NCBI GenBank assembly: GCA_963818925.1
Contig: CAWFTN010000002.1
Location: forward strand, 71,501 to 135,500
Source of the DNA: JAMXLG01 sp963818925
Lineage (GTDB): Bacteria; Vulcanimicrobiota; Vulcanimicrobiia; Vulcanimicrobiales; Vulcanimicrobiaceae
DNA: 64,000 nucleotides
Direction of reading: 5' to 3'
Part shown: positions 52,199 to 60,083 of the stretch, one piece after another
Layout: each line of letters opens with the position of its first letter
Numbering within the stretch: position 1 is the stretch's first letter
Translations under genes and position numbers: made by a program
Notes under the pieces: model-generated
Database searches by the model: none
The model's input: the letters and a program-made list of their open reading frames with translations, nothing else
Told to the model about the DNA's origin: nothing

Positions 52199-54517
52199 AT
52201 GCATGAACTCTTGCTTGCAGTCTGCTGCATGATCACCGGCCACGTTCACACGGCCTCCGGAGCGCCGATTGCCGGTGCGTATGTCACAGTAGAAGGGCGC
52301 GCGGGCCGCTCAGCCATTTCTGCTGCGGATGGCGGATTCTCGCTGGTCGTGCCACCGGGCGACCATCAACTTAATCTCTCGTCCAAGGGCTACCTCGGTG
52401 CATCGGTCGACATTGTTGTCGGCCATGACACGACTGTCGATGTGACGCTCGAGCCGGTTGACGCCCCGACGCTTCGCACGATTGCCTCAGTTACCGTCGA
52501 TGGGCGGCTCACGCCGGTGCGCGGAGCAATTCCCTCAGTCACCATCACGCGCTCCGACATGGATCGCATGAACGACAACCGCATCATCCAAGCACTCGCC
52601 ACGATTCCCGGAACGGTCTTTGCGCGACCCGACGGTGGTTCTGCCGCCGCGATTGCAGTGGTCGCGCTTCGAGGACCAGACCCATCCGAGTCGCTTGATG
52701 CGCTCGACGGACAGTTGCTCAATGACGGCAATACCGGTGATTTGGATCTCGCGCATTTTCCCGTTGCCGCGTTTTCTTCCGTGAACGTCACGGAAGGGCT
52801 CGGCCCAGAGGATGCAAACGGCAGCAACACGTTCGGCGGTTCGATCAATATGGTATCGTTGCGGCCGACGCTCGATCCGCATTTTTCATTTCAAGAATCC
52901 GCCGGTTCGTTCGGACAGAGCGAACAATGGGTGAACGGCACGGGAACGCACGGCAAGCTCGGATACGCGTTCGCACTCGACAACCAGAACATGAACGGTT
53001 ATACGAACGAAGTGCAGACGCTCTATACCGCGGGTCTGCCGCCCAATACCCCGCAGAATCCCGGCACGCCGACGTTCCTCGGATCGAGTACGTCGAGCCG
53101 CGCTGAACTTGCGAATCTCCAGTGGAATTTCACGCCGCGTGCAAACGTGGCGGCGCGTATCTTTGTGCTCGGCAACAATAACGATCAAAGCAGCGGCGTC
53201 AACGGCATCGACGGAGATCCGACGAGTCCGACCTACGGATTTTTTATTGGTCCGGGAAGCCAATCGTTTGCGCAAACCGTCCGCGCGTATCAAGTCCGCG
53301 CGCAAGCTCCGCTCGGGGCAGGCGATCTTGCTGCCGACATCTATGCGAGCGACAATAACATCGCGCTCTTCGGTCCGCCGAGCGATCCGGCGTATGACGT
53401 CGATCACGTCGACCATCGGTATAATCTGGGACTCGCGTGGACGCGCACGTTTGACACGTCGGAGTACGCGATCGGCGGATATACGCGGTATGAGTCGCTG
53501 TCGTTTATCGCGCCGCCGCCGTCGCAGCAGAATCCGGAGCTCGGGCAAACGATCAACGTGCTTTATGCTCGCGGCGGATGGCAGGCAACGAGAGAGTTGC
53601 GGGTCGCTGCGGGACTCTTCGAGTCGCGGTATTCGACATTTGGATCGAACCTTGACGGCCGCCTCGGACTGATTTACAACACATCGCCCTCAACCGCGTT
53701 GCGGTTCTCGCTCGGTACGGGATTCCGCGCGCCGCTGCTCATCGAGCGGTATCTGTTCCCGCTCGATCAGTTGGCGCAAGACGCGCTCGGTGTGTTCGTC
53801 GGTCAGGGAAGTCCGAACGAAGTGCCGGAACATGCGACGGAATACGAGCTCGGCGTTTCACAGCAGTTCCCGTCGGCAACACTCGACGTGTCGCTCTATC
53901 AAACGAATCTGCGGAATCCGATCGAGATTTTCTATCCGCTCGCGCTCGCGCAATCCGGCGCATGTGCTTCGCAAACGCCGGCAACACCTGTGCCCGGATG
54001 CGTTTCGTACAACAGTAATGTCGGAAACGCCGTGTATCAGGGCGCCGAGATCCGTTTCGTTCAGCGTTTCGTTCCGGAGCATTTGTTCTTGACCGCGATG
54101 TACGGACTCAACGTCGCGTATCCCAAAGATCTTACGGCGGATTTTTCAAATCCGACGTCGGCCGGAAATCTGGCCGATAACACCCAGTTTCTCGGGATCC
54201 CGCAGCAACAGGGATCGCTGGAACTCGATTGGGCGGAAAATGCCTGGCATGCCGGTGCGCAAGCGATCTTTCGGGGATGGAACAACGAACTCAACCAACC
54301 GCCCTTCACCGTGATCAATGCGACGGTCGGCGTCGGGCTCAATAAATTCACCGACCTTAGCGTGCAGGGGACAAACCTCTTTAGCGATGGAGCCGGCCGT
54401 TATACGGTTTTCGGCGGCGGCGTACCGTATTTGGGGTTCGGAGGCGTCCCGATTCCGACCGACCGCTACAACATCGAGCCCGTTGGAGTGCGTTTCATTC
54501 TTACGTTGAAGACGTAG
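52199..54517 (+). CDS. TonB-dependent receptor with N-terminal carboxypeptidase-regulatory-like domain (second)
   Basis: 772 residues. Short hydrophobic start (HELLLAVCCMITGHVHTAS) then a CnaB-like domain (GAPIAGAYVTVEGRAGRSAI, SLVVPPGDHQLNLSSKGYLG). LRTIASV at 92-98 links it to the plug (ITRSDMDRMNDNRIIQALAT, GGSINMVSLRPTLDPHFSFQ). The C-terminal barrel ends YNIEPVGVRFILTLKT with the usual terminal aromatic-like strand. The signal peptide is weak compared with the first receptor. Ligand unknown. An MDR-type oxidoreductase gene follows three bases later. Confidence 0.9.
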   Translation: MHELLLAVCCMITGHVHTASGAPIAGAYVTVEGRAGRSAISAADGGFSLVVPPGDHQLNLSSKGYLGASVDIVVGHDTTVDVTLEPVDAPTLRTIASVTVDGRLTPVRGAIPSVTITRSDMDRMNDNRIIQALATIPGTVFARPDGGSAAAIAVVALRGPDPSESLDALDGQLLNDGNTGDLDLAHFPVAAFSSVNVTEGLGPEDANGSNTFGGSINMVSLRPTLDPHFSFQESAGSFGQSEQWVNGTGTHGKLGYAFALDNQNMNGYTNEVQTLYTAGLPPNTPQNPGTPTFLGSSTSSRAELANLQWNFTPRANVAARIFVLGNNNDQSSGVNGIDGDPTSPTYGFFIGPGSQSFAQTVRAYQVRAQAPLGAGDLAADIYASDNNIALFGPPSDPAYDVDHVDHRYNLGLAWTRTFDTSEYAIGGYTRYESLSFIAPPPSQQNPELGQTINVLYARGGWQATRELRVAAGLFESRYSTFGSNLDGRLGLIYNTSPSTALRFSLGTGFRAPLLIERYLFPLDQLAQDALGVFVGQGSPNEVPEHATEYELGVSQQFPSATLDVSLYQTNLRNPIEIFYPLALAQSGACASQTPATPVPGCVSYNSNVGNAVYQGAEIRFVQRFVPEHLFLTAMYGLNVAYPKDLTADFSNPTSAGNLADNTQFLGIPQQQGSLELDWAENAWHAGAQAIFRGWNNELNQPPFTVINATVGVGLNKFTDLSVQGTNLFSDGAGRYTVFGGGVPYLGFGGVPIPTDRYNIEPVGVRFILTLKT

Positions 54518-54520
54518 CCG

Positions 54521-55489
54521 ATGAAAGCCATTCGCCTTCACGAGATCGGCGGTCCGCAGAACCTGCACGTCGATGACATCGAAGCGCCCGTTGCGGCCGG
54601 CAACGAGGTGCTCGTGCGTGTACGGGCAGCTGCGTTCAACCGGCGTGACGTGTATATCACACAAGGGCTCTATCCGAACATTCAATTGCCGCGCACGCTC
54701 GGTTCGGACGGCGCCGGCGTCGTCGAAACGACGGGCGAAGAAGTCGTCATCGATCCGATGATCGGCTGGGGTGACGACCCGCACGTGTGGCGTGCCGATG
54801 CGACGATTCTCGGCATGCCGCGCGACGGGACGTTCGCGCAATACGTAAGCGTTCCGAAGAAGAACGTGTACCCCAAGCCGCGGGCATTGTCGATGGAAGA
54901 AGCCGGAGCGATTCCGCTCGCCGGACTGACCGCGTATCGCGCGACGTTTACCCGCGGCGAACTGAAAGCCGGCGAAACGATCCTAATTCCCGGCATCGGC
55001 GGCGGCGTGCAAACGTTCGTGTTGCTCTTTGCAAAAGCGGTAAGTGCGCGCGCGATCGTTACCTCGGGCGACAACGAAAAACTCGAGCGAGCGAAGGCAA
55101 TGGGTGCCGACGTGGCGATCAACTACCGCGAAACGCCCGATTGGCAGAAGACGCTCAAACGTGGCGAGGTTGACATCGCCGTCGATTCTTCCGGAGGCGA
55201 CACGCTCTCGAAAGCGGCCTCCGTCGTCCGGCCCGGCGGGCGCATCGTCATTTACGGCGGCACGCGCCCGGAATCGACGCTGCGATTATTTCCGATCTTC
55301 TGGAATCATATCGACGTCCGCGGAACCTCGATGGGCAGCCCGGCGGACTTCGCTGCAATGCTAAAGATGTTCGACGGAAATCTTCGTCCCGCAATCGATC
55401 AGGTGTACGCCATGGACGATGCCGTCGCCGCCGCCGAACGCATGGCAAAATCCGACCAGTTTGGCAAGATCGTCCTGCGCATCGACTGA
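54521..55489 (+). CDS. Zinc-free quinone-oxidoreductase-like MDR enzyme
   Basis: 322 residues of the medium-chain dehydrogenase family. VRVRAAAFNRRDVYITQGLY and LGSDGAGVVETTGEEVVIDP give the catalytic domain, PGIGGGVQTFVLLFAKAVSA the nucleotide-binding glycine region (modified G-x-G-G-G-V), and ADVAINYRETPDWQKTLKRG the cofactor fold. The four-cysteine structural zinc lobe is absent, so it groups with NADPH:quinone oxidoreductases. It starts three bases after the receptor stop, so it is co-transcribed with the receptor. Confidence 0.88.
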   Translation: MKAIRLHEIGGPQNLHVDDIEAPVAAGNEVLVRVRAAAFNRRDVYITQGLYPNIQLPRTLGSDGAGVVETTGEEVVIDPMIGWGDDPHVWRADATILGMPRDGTFAQYVSVPKKNVYPKPRALSMEEAGAIPLAGLTAYRATFTRGELKAGETILIPGIGGGVQTFVLLFAKAVSARAIVTSGDNEKLERAKAMGADVAINYRETPDWQKTLKRGEVDIAVDSSGGDTLSKAASVVRPGGRIVIYGGTRPESTLRLFPIFWNHIDVRGTSMGSPADFAAMLKMFDGNLRPAIDQVYAMDDAVAAAERMAKSDQFGKIVLRID

Positions 55490-55500
55490 TCTCCCCAGCG

Positions 55501-55600
55501 TGTCTTCCTGAGCGGAGCGAAGCGGCGTCGAAGGCGCCTCCTTCATACGCGCGATGCGATCCTTCGACTCCGATGCTTCGCACCTGCGCTCAGGATGACA
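55501..55600. repeat. Hairpin repeat, tandem copy 1
   Basis: Arms TGTCTTCCTGAGCG and CGCTCAGGATGACA (one mismatch) around an inner inverted part (GGCGTCGAAGG and ATCCTTCGACTC). Followed by the same element at 55621 at an exact 120-base period, with the flank CCCAGCG before both. Located between the convergent oxidoreductase and MBL genes, where it could stop transcription from both sides. Confidence 0.8.
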
Positions 55601-55620
55601 CGATTGCGGCGTTCCCAGCG

Positions 55621-55721
55621 TGTCATCCTGAGCGAAGCGAAGCGGCGTCGAAGGATCGCCTCATTCAACGCGCGCTGCGATCCTTCGACTTCGGTGCTTC
55701 GCACGTGCGCTCAGGATGACA
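55621..55721. repeat. Hairpin repeat, tandem copy 2
   Basis: Arms TGTCATCCTGAGCG and GCTCAGGATGACA are perfectly complementary; inner arms GTCGAAGGATCGC and GCGATCCTTCGAC are also complementary, giving a long cruciform or hairpin. It is about 10 bases from the stop of the MBL gene at 55732. The full 242-base intergenic region holds only these two copies and short flanks. Confidence 0.85.
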
Positions 55722-55731
55722 GCCGGCGATA

Positions 55732-56652
55732 TTAGTGCAGGCTGTATTCGTAGACGCGGTCCAGTTTGAGCATTGCGCCGAGTTCGGCTTCGATGAGCGG
55801 GGCGTGCTCGGCGCCGACGATCGATTCCCACGATGGGTTGAGGATCGCTGTCTCTTCGCGCGTGAGCGCACGGTCGAGCATCACGGCATGAACGACGCCT
55901 TCTTGCGTCAGCGGCATGAGGTACGCGAGCATTTGACGCGCGGCAGCGGGCCATAACACGCGCCGTGTGTCGCCGTAGATACGTGCAACGAGTTCCGGAA
56001 TCGTTTGTGGACCTTCGCGTAGCGCCTCGAGCAATTCGTTCTGTCGCATCTCGCGATGCGCGATGTATTCTTCGATCTTCTCGCGCGCGCGTTCAACCAT
56101 CGGGCCGTGACCGCCGTAAATGCGCTGCACGCCGGGGAATTCATCGCGCAGACGGACCAGCGTATTCATATACGGACGCATCGCTCCGCCGGGCGGTGCG
56201 ATCACGACCGTGCCTTCACCGAGAATCACGTCGCCGGTAAACATCGCGCCCGCTTGCGGCTCGTAGAAGATGACGTGTTCGAACGTGTGTCCGGGTGCAT
56301 CGATCACGCGCAAGGTCAGCCCGCCGGCTCGCCAGTCGGCATCGAGCGGAAGATCGCGCTCGTGCGGTACCTCGGAATGCGGGTGCGCGTAGACGACGGC
56401 GTTCGTTCGCCGCGCGAGAAGCGCGGCCGCGGGCGCATGGTCGGGATGCCCGTGCGTGAGCGCAATCGCGCTGATCTTCAGTCCACGCGAGTGCGCGCTT
56501 TCGATTAGTGCATCGACGTGACGTTCGTCTTGCGGACCAGGGTCGATGACGAGTGCTTCGCCCTCGCCGATGTCGATGACATACGAGTTCGTTCCCGTCA
56601 ACGTCATCGCTGACGGATTCGGCGCGCGCACGAGCGCGATGCGGCTTACCAC
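55732..56652 (-). CDS. MBL-fold hydrolase, LACTB2-like
   Basis: 306 residues from GTG 56652, overlapping the Nudix stop by seven bases. LTGTNSYVID then THGHPDHAPAAALLARR (H-x-H-x-D-H), PGHTFEHVIFYEPQAGAMFTGDVIL and YGGHGPMVERAREKIEEYI give the complete metallo-beta-lactamase metal set. The C-terminal 80 residues (LREGPQTIPELVARIYGDTR) form the winged-helix of LACTB2-type proteins. These act on RNA in animals and as thioester or phospho-ester hydrolases elsewhere. Pairing with a Nudix gene is common in bacteria of acyl-CoA metabolism. Confidence 0.9.
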   Translation of the reverse strand: MVSRIALVRAPNPSAMTLTGTNSYVIDIGEGEALVIDPGPQDERHVDALIESAHSRGLKISAIALTHGHPDHAPAAALLARRTNAVVYAHPHSEVPHERDLPLDADWRAGGLTLRVIDAPGHTFEHVIFYEPQAGAMFTGDVILGEGTVVIAPPGGAMRPYMNTLVRLRDEFPGVQRIYGGHGPMVERAREKIEEYIAHREMRQNELLEALREGPQTIPELVARIYGDTRRVLWPAAARQMLAYLMPLTQEGVVHAVMLDRALTREETAILNPSWESIVGAEHAPLIEAELGAMLKLDRVYEYSLH

Positions 56653-57302
56653 GCCCCTTCCAGTTCCGCCGGCATGACGAACCCTTCCGACGGCGCACGG
56701 TCGGGCATGATGGTAAGAATCGGTTTCGTGCGGGCATAGGCGATCGCATCCGCGACACGTACGAACATGGCGAGCCGTTCGAGATGTTTGATCGTCGGAT
56801 ACACGAGATGCATCTCGCGACGCGCGTAGCGTTCGAGCGCAAGCGACGGCGCGATCCATTGCGCATCGTGCGTTTCAAACGCGTCGGCGCTCGCGGCGAC
56901 GCCCGCGTCGCCCGCCGCAAGAAAGAAATGTGTATTGTATCGTCGCGGCTCGGTCGGCGGCGTGATCCAATGCGAAAAGAACACGAGACGCTCCGGCGCA
57001 ATCTCGACGGCAGCCTCTTCACGCAGCTCGCGGACAGCGGCAGCTATCAATGCGGCAGCGTCCGCAGCCCCAATCGGCTCCTCGGTAGTCGGCAACGCGT
57101 CCGGCGTCTCTGCCCGGAACTCGTCGACAACGCGGTGCCCCGAATTGTTTACCGCCGTCGCGTAATCTTCCGGATCGACCGTCCCGCCCGGAAAGACGAA
57201 CGCGTCCGGTGCAAACGCGCTGCGGCTGCTCCGCCGCACCAGAAGGACCTCGACCCCGGCCTCGCCTTCGCGCACGAGCATCACCGTAGCGGCTAAGCGC
57301 AC
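56646..57302 (-). CDS. Nudix hydrolase, NUDT19-like
   Basis: 218 residues. FVFPGGTVDPEDY and, after a 50-residue insertion, AAVRELREEAAVEIAPERL form a split Nudix box (G-x5-E ... R-E-x-x-E-E), as in NUDT19/RP2-type acyl-CoA or CoA diphosphatases. LVFFSHWITPPTEPRRYNTHFFLA and AQWIAPSLAL are further NUDT19-type segments. It would cut CoA or acyl-CoA to phosphopantetheine derivatives. Translation of the MBL gene is coupled to it. Confidence 0.9.
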   Translation of the reverse strand: MRLAATVMLVREGEAGVEVLLVRRSSRSAFAPDAFVFPGGTVDPEDYATAVNNSGHRVVDEFRAETPDALPTTEEPIGAADAAALIAAAVRELREEAAVEIAPERLVFFSHWITPPTEPRRYNTHFFLAAGDAGVAASADAFETHDAQWIAPSLALERYARREMHLVYPTIKHLERLAMFVRVADAIAYARTKPILTIMPDRAPSEGFVMPAELEGAW

Positions 57303-57323
57303 GCGGGGAACCTAACGCTTGTT

Positions 57324-57740
57324 ATGACTCGTTCATTCAATATGAGAACTCGAGTTGTCGCCGTAATCGCGGCCGTCCTCTTGCTTGGAGCGACACCGTC
57401 TCCCTCACCGGCTCCGCCGTCGCAGCCGGTCGCTGCACCGTCGATTCCGGCGGGCGTCGGCAATGTCGTGCAAAACATCATCAACAAGGTCACGGGTGAC
57501 GTCGTCGCGCCGCTGGGCGTCGATCCGAATCACATTCGCGGGCAAGTGACGTATTTCAAGCGCTATGATTTGCAGCTCGCAATGCCGTTGCAAACATACA
57601 AACAAATCCACCTGCACCAAGGCACGATCATCAATCCGCGCGGTGCGTCGATCAACGACGGACAAACGGTCGACGTCGTCGGCACGGTGAATTCGGACGG
57701 TTCGATCAACGCGAACGAAATCACGATTATTCACGGGTAA
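57324..57740 (+). CDS. Small exported OB-fold-like (DUF5666-type) protein
   Basis: 138 residues from ATG 57324 (ATG 57342 gives MRTRVVAV and may be the true start). Signal RVVAVIAAVLLLGATPS, a Pro-rich spacer, then IRGQVTYFKRYDLQLAMPLQ, IHLHQGTIINPRGASINDGQ and TVDVVGTVNSDGSINANEIT, which match the beta-barrel pattern G-x-V-x-x-x-x-x-D-L and H-Q-G-T-x-I-x-P of DUF5666-like proteins. It diverges from the Nudix gene, 21 bases apart. Role unknown. Confidence 0.65.
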   Translation: MTRSFNMRTRVVAVIAAVLLLGATPSPSPAPPSQPVAAPSIPAGVGNVVQNIINKVTGDVVAPLGVDPNHIRGQVTYFKRYDLQLAMPLQTYKQIHLHQGTIINPRGASINDGQTVDVVGTVNSDGSINANEITIIHG

Positions 57741-57767
57741 TCTGCGCGCGGCGGTGAAGCGTTCGTC

Positions 57768-58202
57768 ATGCGAATCGCACTGGGAAGCGATGAGCGCGGC
57801 GATCTCCCCGCCGCCTTAGAACGCACGCTGCAAAACGCGGGCCACACGGTGACGCTATTTGGTGCGCTGGCGCCGGGCGATGACGACGCGTGGCCTTCGG
57901 TCGGACAAGCCGTCGGTGAAGCCGTCTCGAGCGGCCGTTGCGCAACGGGAATCGTTTGCTGCTGGACCGGCACGGGCGTCAGCATCGCGGCAAATAAAGT
58001 AAAAGGCGTGCGCGCCGCGCTTTGCGCCGATGCGATCACGGCATCCGGCGCACGGACGTGGAACGACGCGAACGTTCTGGCGCTGTCATTACGAGCAACA
58101 ACACCCACGGTCGGCGAAGAGATCCTCGCCGCGTGGCTCGCAGGCTCGGCTACGAGCGACGACCGTTTCCGCGGAATGATCGAAACGTTGCGCGACCGGT
58201 AA
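57768..58202 (+). CDS. Divergent RpiB/LacA/LacB-family sugar-phosphate isomerase
   Basis: 144 residues, RpiB length. MRIALGSDERGDLPAALERT, IVCCWTGTGVSIAANKVKGV and ARTWNDANVLALSLRATTP align with RpiB segments CDHAG, CGTGxGxSIAANK and R-Q-H-N-D-x-N-V-L. The cysteine and asparagines stay, but the first histidine is E (SDERG), the histidine of H-N-D is W (TWNDAN) and the glycine after the catalytic Cys is W. Ribose-5-phosphate isomerase activity is therefore doubtful. It follows the small exported protein gene by 27 bases. Confidence 0.8.
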   Translation: MRIALGSDERGDLPAALERTLQNAGHTVTLFGALAPGDDDAWPSVGQAVGEAVSSGRCATGIVCCWTGTGVSIAANKVKGVRAALCADAITASGARTWNDANVLALSLRATTPTVGEEILAAWLAGSATSDDRFRGMIETLRDR

Positions 58203-58255
58203 ATCCATCCTCCCCTTGTGTCCGTTGATGGGATGCAAAGGAGAACTTCCCACAC

Positions 58256-58861
58256 ATGAAACGTCCGTTCACGGCGGCGATTGCCGCCGTCTTCATCACC
58301 TCGTGCGCTGCCGTTGCGCTTGCGATGAATTTGATGCCGAACGTCGTCGATAAGCCGACGCGCTTTTCCGGCTCGTGTTGCGTTTACACCGGAGCGCCTG
58401 CGCTTCCCGTAACGCTCTCGATGATCGTTGCAGGCGGCGGCCCAAGCGATTTCAGTACGCTCACATTAGTGAAAACGTTGGCCGGCCCGAAGACCGATGC
58501 TGAAGTCGCGTCGCTCAAGAAACAATTCGGCGATGAAAAAGTCGGCAATTTTCTGAAAGTCTTTGATTTCGTCGTCGCCGATTCACTGCGCATCGTCAAA
58601 GAGAAGAACATTGCACTTCCGTCGACGCCAAATCCCGATCCGAAAGACGGTAAGGCGCTCGCACAAGCGCTCTGGGGCGCCGGTCAAACCGGCAACGGCT
58701 TCAACGTCGAAGTCATGCTCGACCGTGCCGTCTCACACCCGATCCACGACCAAGTGATGGATGACATTGACAAAAAATACGGCATCGGCGCCGATGCCGA
58801 CTATCACGCTGTATTGAATCAAGCGATGCACGATCTCGCAACGGTGTACGGCTTCAAATAG
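58256..58861 (+). CDS. Exported protein of unknown function
   Basis: 201 residues with signal AIAAVFITSCAAVALA. The mature region has GSCCVYTGAPALPVTLSMIV, a double cysteine, then repeated helical segments (TDAEVASLKKQFGDEKVGNF, DQVMDDIDKKYGIGADADYH). No family recognised. AAAGGAG lies 13 bases before the ATG, slightly far. It is monocistronic, ended by the terminator at 58889-58915. Confidence 0.65.
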   Translation: MKRPFTAAIAAVFITSCAAVALAMNLMPNVVDKPTRFSGSCCVYTGAPALPVTLSMIVAGGGPSDFSTLTLVKTLAGPKTDAEVASLKKQFGDEKVGNFLKVFDFVVADSLRIVKEKNIALPSTPNPDPKDGKALAQALWGAGQTGNGFNVEVMLDRAVSHPIHDQVMDDIDKKYGIGADADYHAVLNQAMHDLATVYGFK

Positions 58862-58888
58862 CGCGTATCGCGCGAAGCGCAAGCAGAA

Positions 58889-58915
58889 GGGCCACGCACT
58901 CGCGTGGCCCCTTTT
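58889..58915 (+). terminator. Intrinsic terminator after the exported protein gene
   Basis: GGGCCACGC (58889-58897), a four-base loop ACTC, GCGTGGCCC (58902-58910), then CTTTT. A clean rho-independent terminator for the plus-strand gene ending at 58861. Beyond it, 58916-59033 has only a weak TCCGGT...ACCGGA inverted repeat (about 58974-59009) and no gene. Confidence 0.88.
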
Positions 58916-59033
58916 AATCACCTGCCGGATGATCCGTCGCAGACTATAGCTGCAAACGGCCATTCGTGCCTCCGGTCTATGCGGAATACCGCTCCATCAT
59001 CACCGGAGACGAGGATGATAGCAAAGCTGCCGT

Positions 59034-59429
59034 TCACTGCCAATATGATATTTTGAATAAGTTGAGAATTGTGACAATAGCAAGCGCGCCGTTGATCGCA
59101 TGTGACGTCCAACAATACGGGCACGGCATGCGCGTCACGAAGAGCAACGAGTAGGCGAGAAGGGCGGACATCGCGGCCGCCGCGAGCGCCGCGATCGCGA
59201 GCGCAGCCATCTCCCACGGGGCGCGCGCGAACCATACGAAGACCCCGAGCAGCAAATAGTAGGCGATGCCGAACGCGGCATTCGGGATGCCGCGGAGGAG
59301 TCGCGCTCTCGGAGTTTGCACGACGCTCGCCTCGGTCAGCTCGCCGCGCTCGGCCCGTCGCGTCTTGGCAAGCATGAAAAGCGACGCATAGAGACCAACT
59401 CCGCACAGCACCGTAATGAGTACCCGCAC
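59034..59429 (-). CDS. VKOR-family membrane protein lacking loop cysteines
   Basis: 131 residues from GTG 59429, with AGGAG five bases upstream. Four predicted helices. RMPCPYCWTSHAINGALAIV has the CxxC (C103, C106) of vitamin K epoxide reductase homologues, preceded by GIPNAAFGIAYYLLL, which matches the V-K-O-R G-I-P-N-A segment. The usual cysteine pair between helices 1 and 2 is missing (loop AERGELTEASVVQTPR). It would normally re-oxidise a DsbA-like partner using quinone; here the relay to partner seems broken. No DsbA-like domain or gene is adjacent. Confidence 0.8.
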   Translation of the reverse strand: MRVLITVLCGVGLYASLFMLAKTRRAERGELTEASVVQTPRARLLRGIPNAAFGIAYYLLLGVFVWFARAPWEMAALAIAALAAAAMSALLAYSLLFVTRMPCPYCWTSHAINGALAIVTILNLFKISYWQ

Positions 59430-59444
59430 CTCGTCTCCTTCCGC

Positions 59445-60083
59445 TTGAACCACCCGATCGTCAAGCGTCTGGCCGGCTTGGCCCTCCTCGCAGCCTCGTT
59501 TGCGCTCGCGGGGTTTGTCATTGCCAAACAGCCCTACGTCGAGCATATGCTGCGGTCGCTCGGGCCGCTGGCGATGCTCCTTGCTATTGCTATCTTCGCG
59601 GTCGTCGCATCCGCGCCGTTCTCGGTGACCGATGCGCTCGCCATCATGAACGGCGCCATCTTTGGACCGGTCGAAGGCTCGATCATCAATGCCGTCGGCT
59701 TGTTCGCCGCGGCGCTGCTCGGCTACGCCATCAACGTTCACGCGTCACGCATGATGGATCTCGAGCAGTATCTCCGGCGGTTGCCGGGCTGGGTCAAACG
59801 ATTTCCCGTCGGCTCGCCCCTGTTCTTGCTCTGCGTACGGGTGATCCCGGGATTCGGCGGTACGATTGCGACGGCGACCGCGGCAGCGTTTCGCGTGCCG
59901 GTTTGGGTGCACGTCTGGACGATGTGCATCATCGCGGTGCCGATCTGCACGCTGCTCGCGATCTTCGGCGATCGCGTGACGGTCTTCGTCCATCAGGCCG
60001 AGCATCGCGCGCACGTCTACTATGAACTGCATCATCCGCATTTCCGCTTCCATCGCCATCCGAAAGCGACATCGACACCGTGA
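59445..60083 (+). CDS. TVP38/TMEM64 (VTT/DedA-like) membrane protein
   Basis: About 212 residues if started at TTG 59445; no ribosome site is clear and longer starts would run into the divergent VKOR gene. Five to six helices with the VTT core: FAVVASAPFSVTDALAIMNG, AIFGPVEGSIINAVGLFAAA, SPLFLLCVRVIPGFGGTIAT (R-x-x-P-x-x-x) and WTMCIIAVPICTLLAIFGDR. Homologues are lipid scramblases or flippases and help maintain membrane lipids. The C-terminus is rich in His (YELHHPHFRFHRHPK). It overlaps the ribonuclease D gene by four bases. Confidence 0.82.
   Translation: MNHPIVKRLAGLALLAASFALAGFVIAKQPYVEHMLRSLGPLAMLLAIAIFAVVASAPFSVTDALAIMNGAIFGPVEGSIINAVGLFAAALLGYAINVHASRMMDLEQYLRRLPGWVKRFPVGSPLFLLCVRVIPGFGGTIATATAAAFRVPVWVHVWTMCIIAVPICTLLAIFGDRVTVFVHQAEHRAHVYYELHHPHFRFHRHPKATSTP

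Noticed and set aside
58974..59009. TCCGGT...ACCGGA inverted repeat as a terminator for the VKOR-like gene
   Set aside because: Only six base pairs with a loop of more than 20 bases and no T-run on the minus strand.
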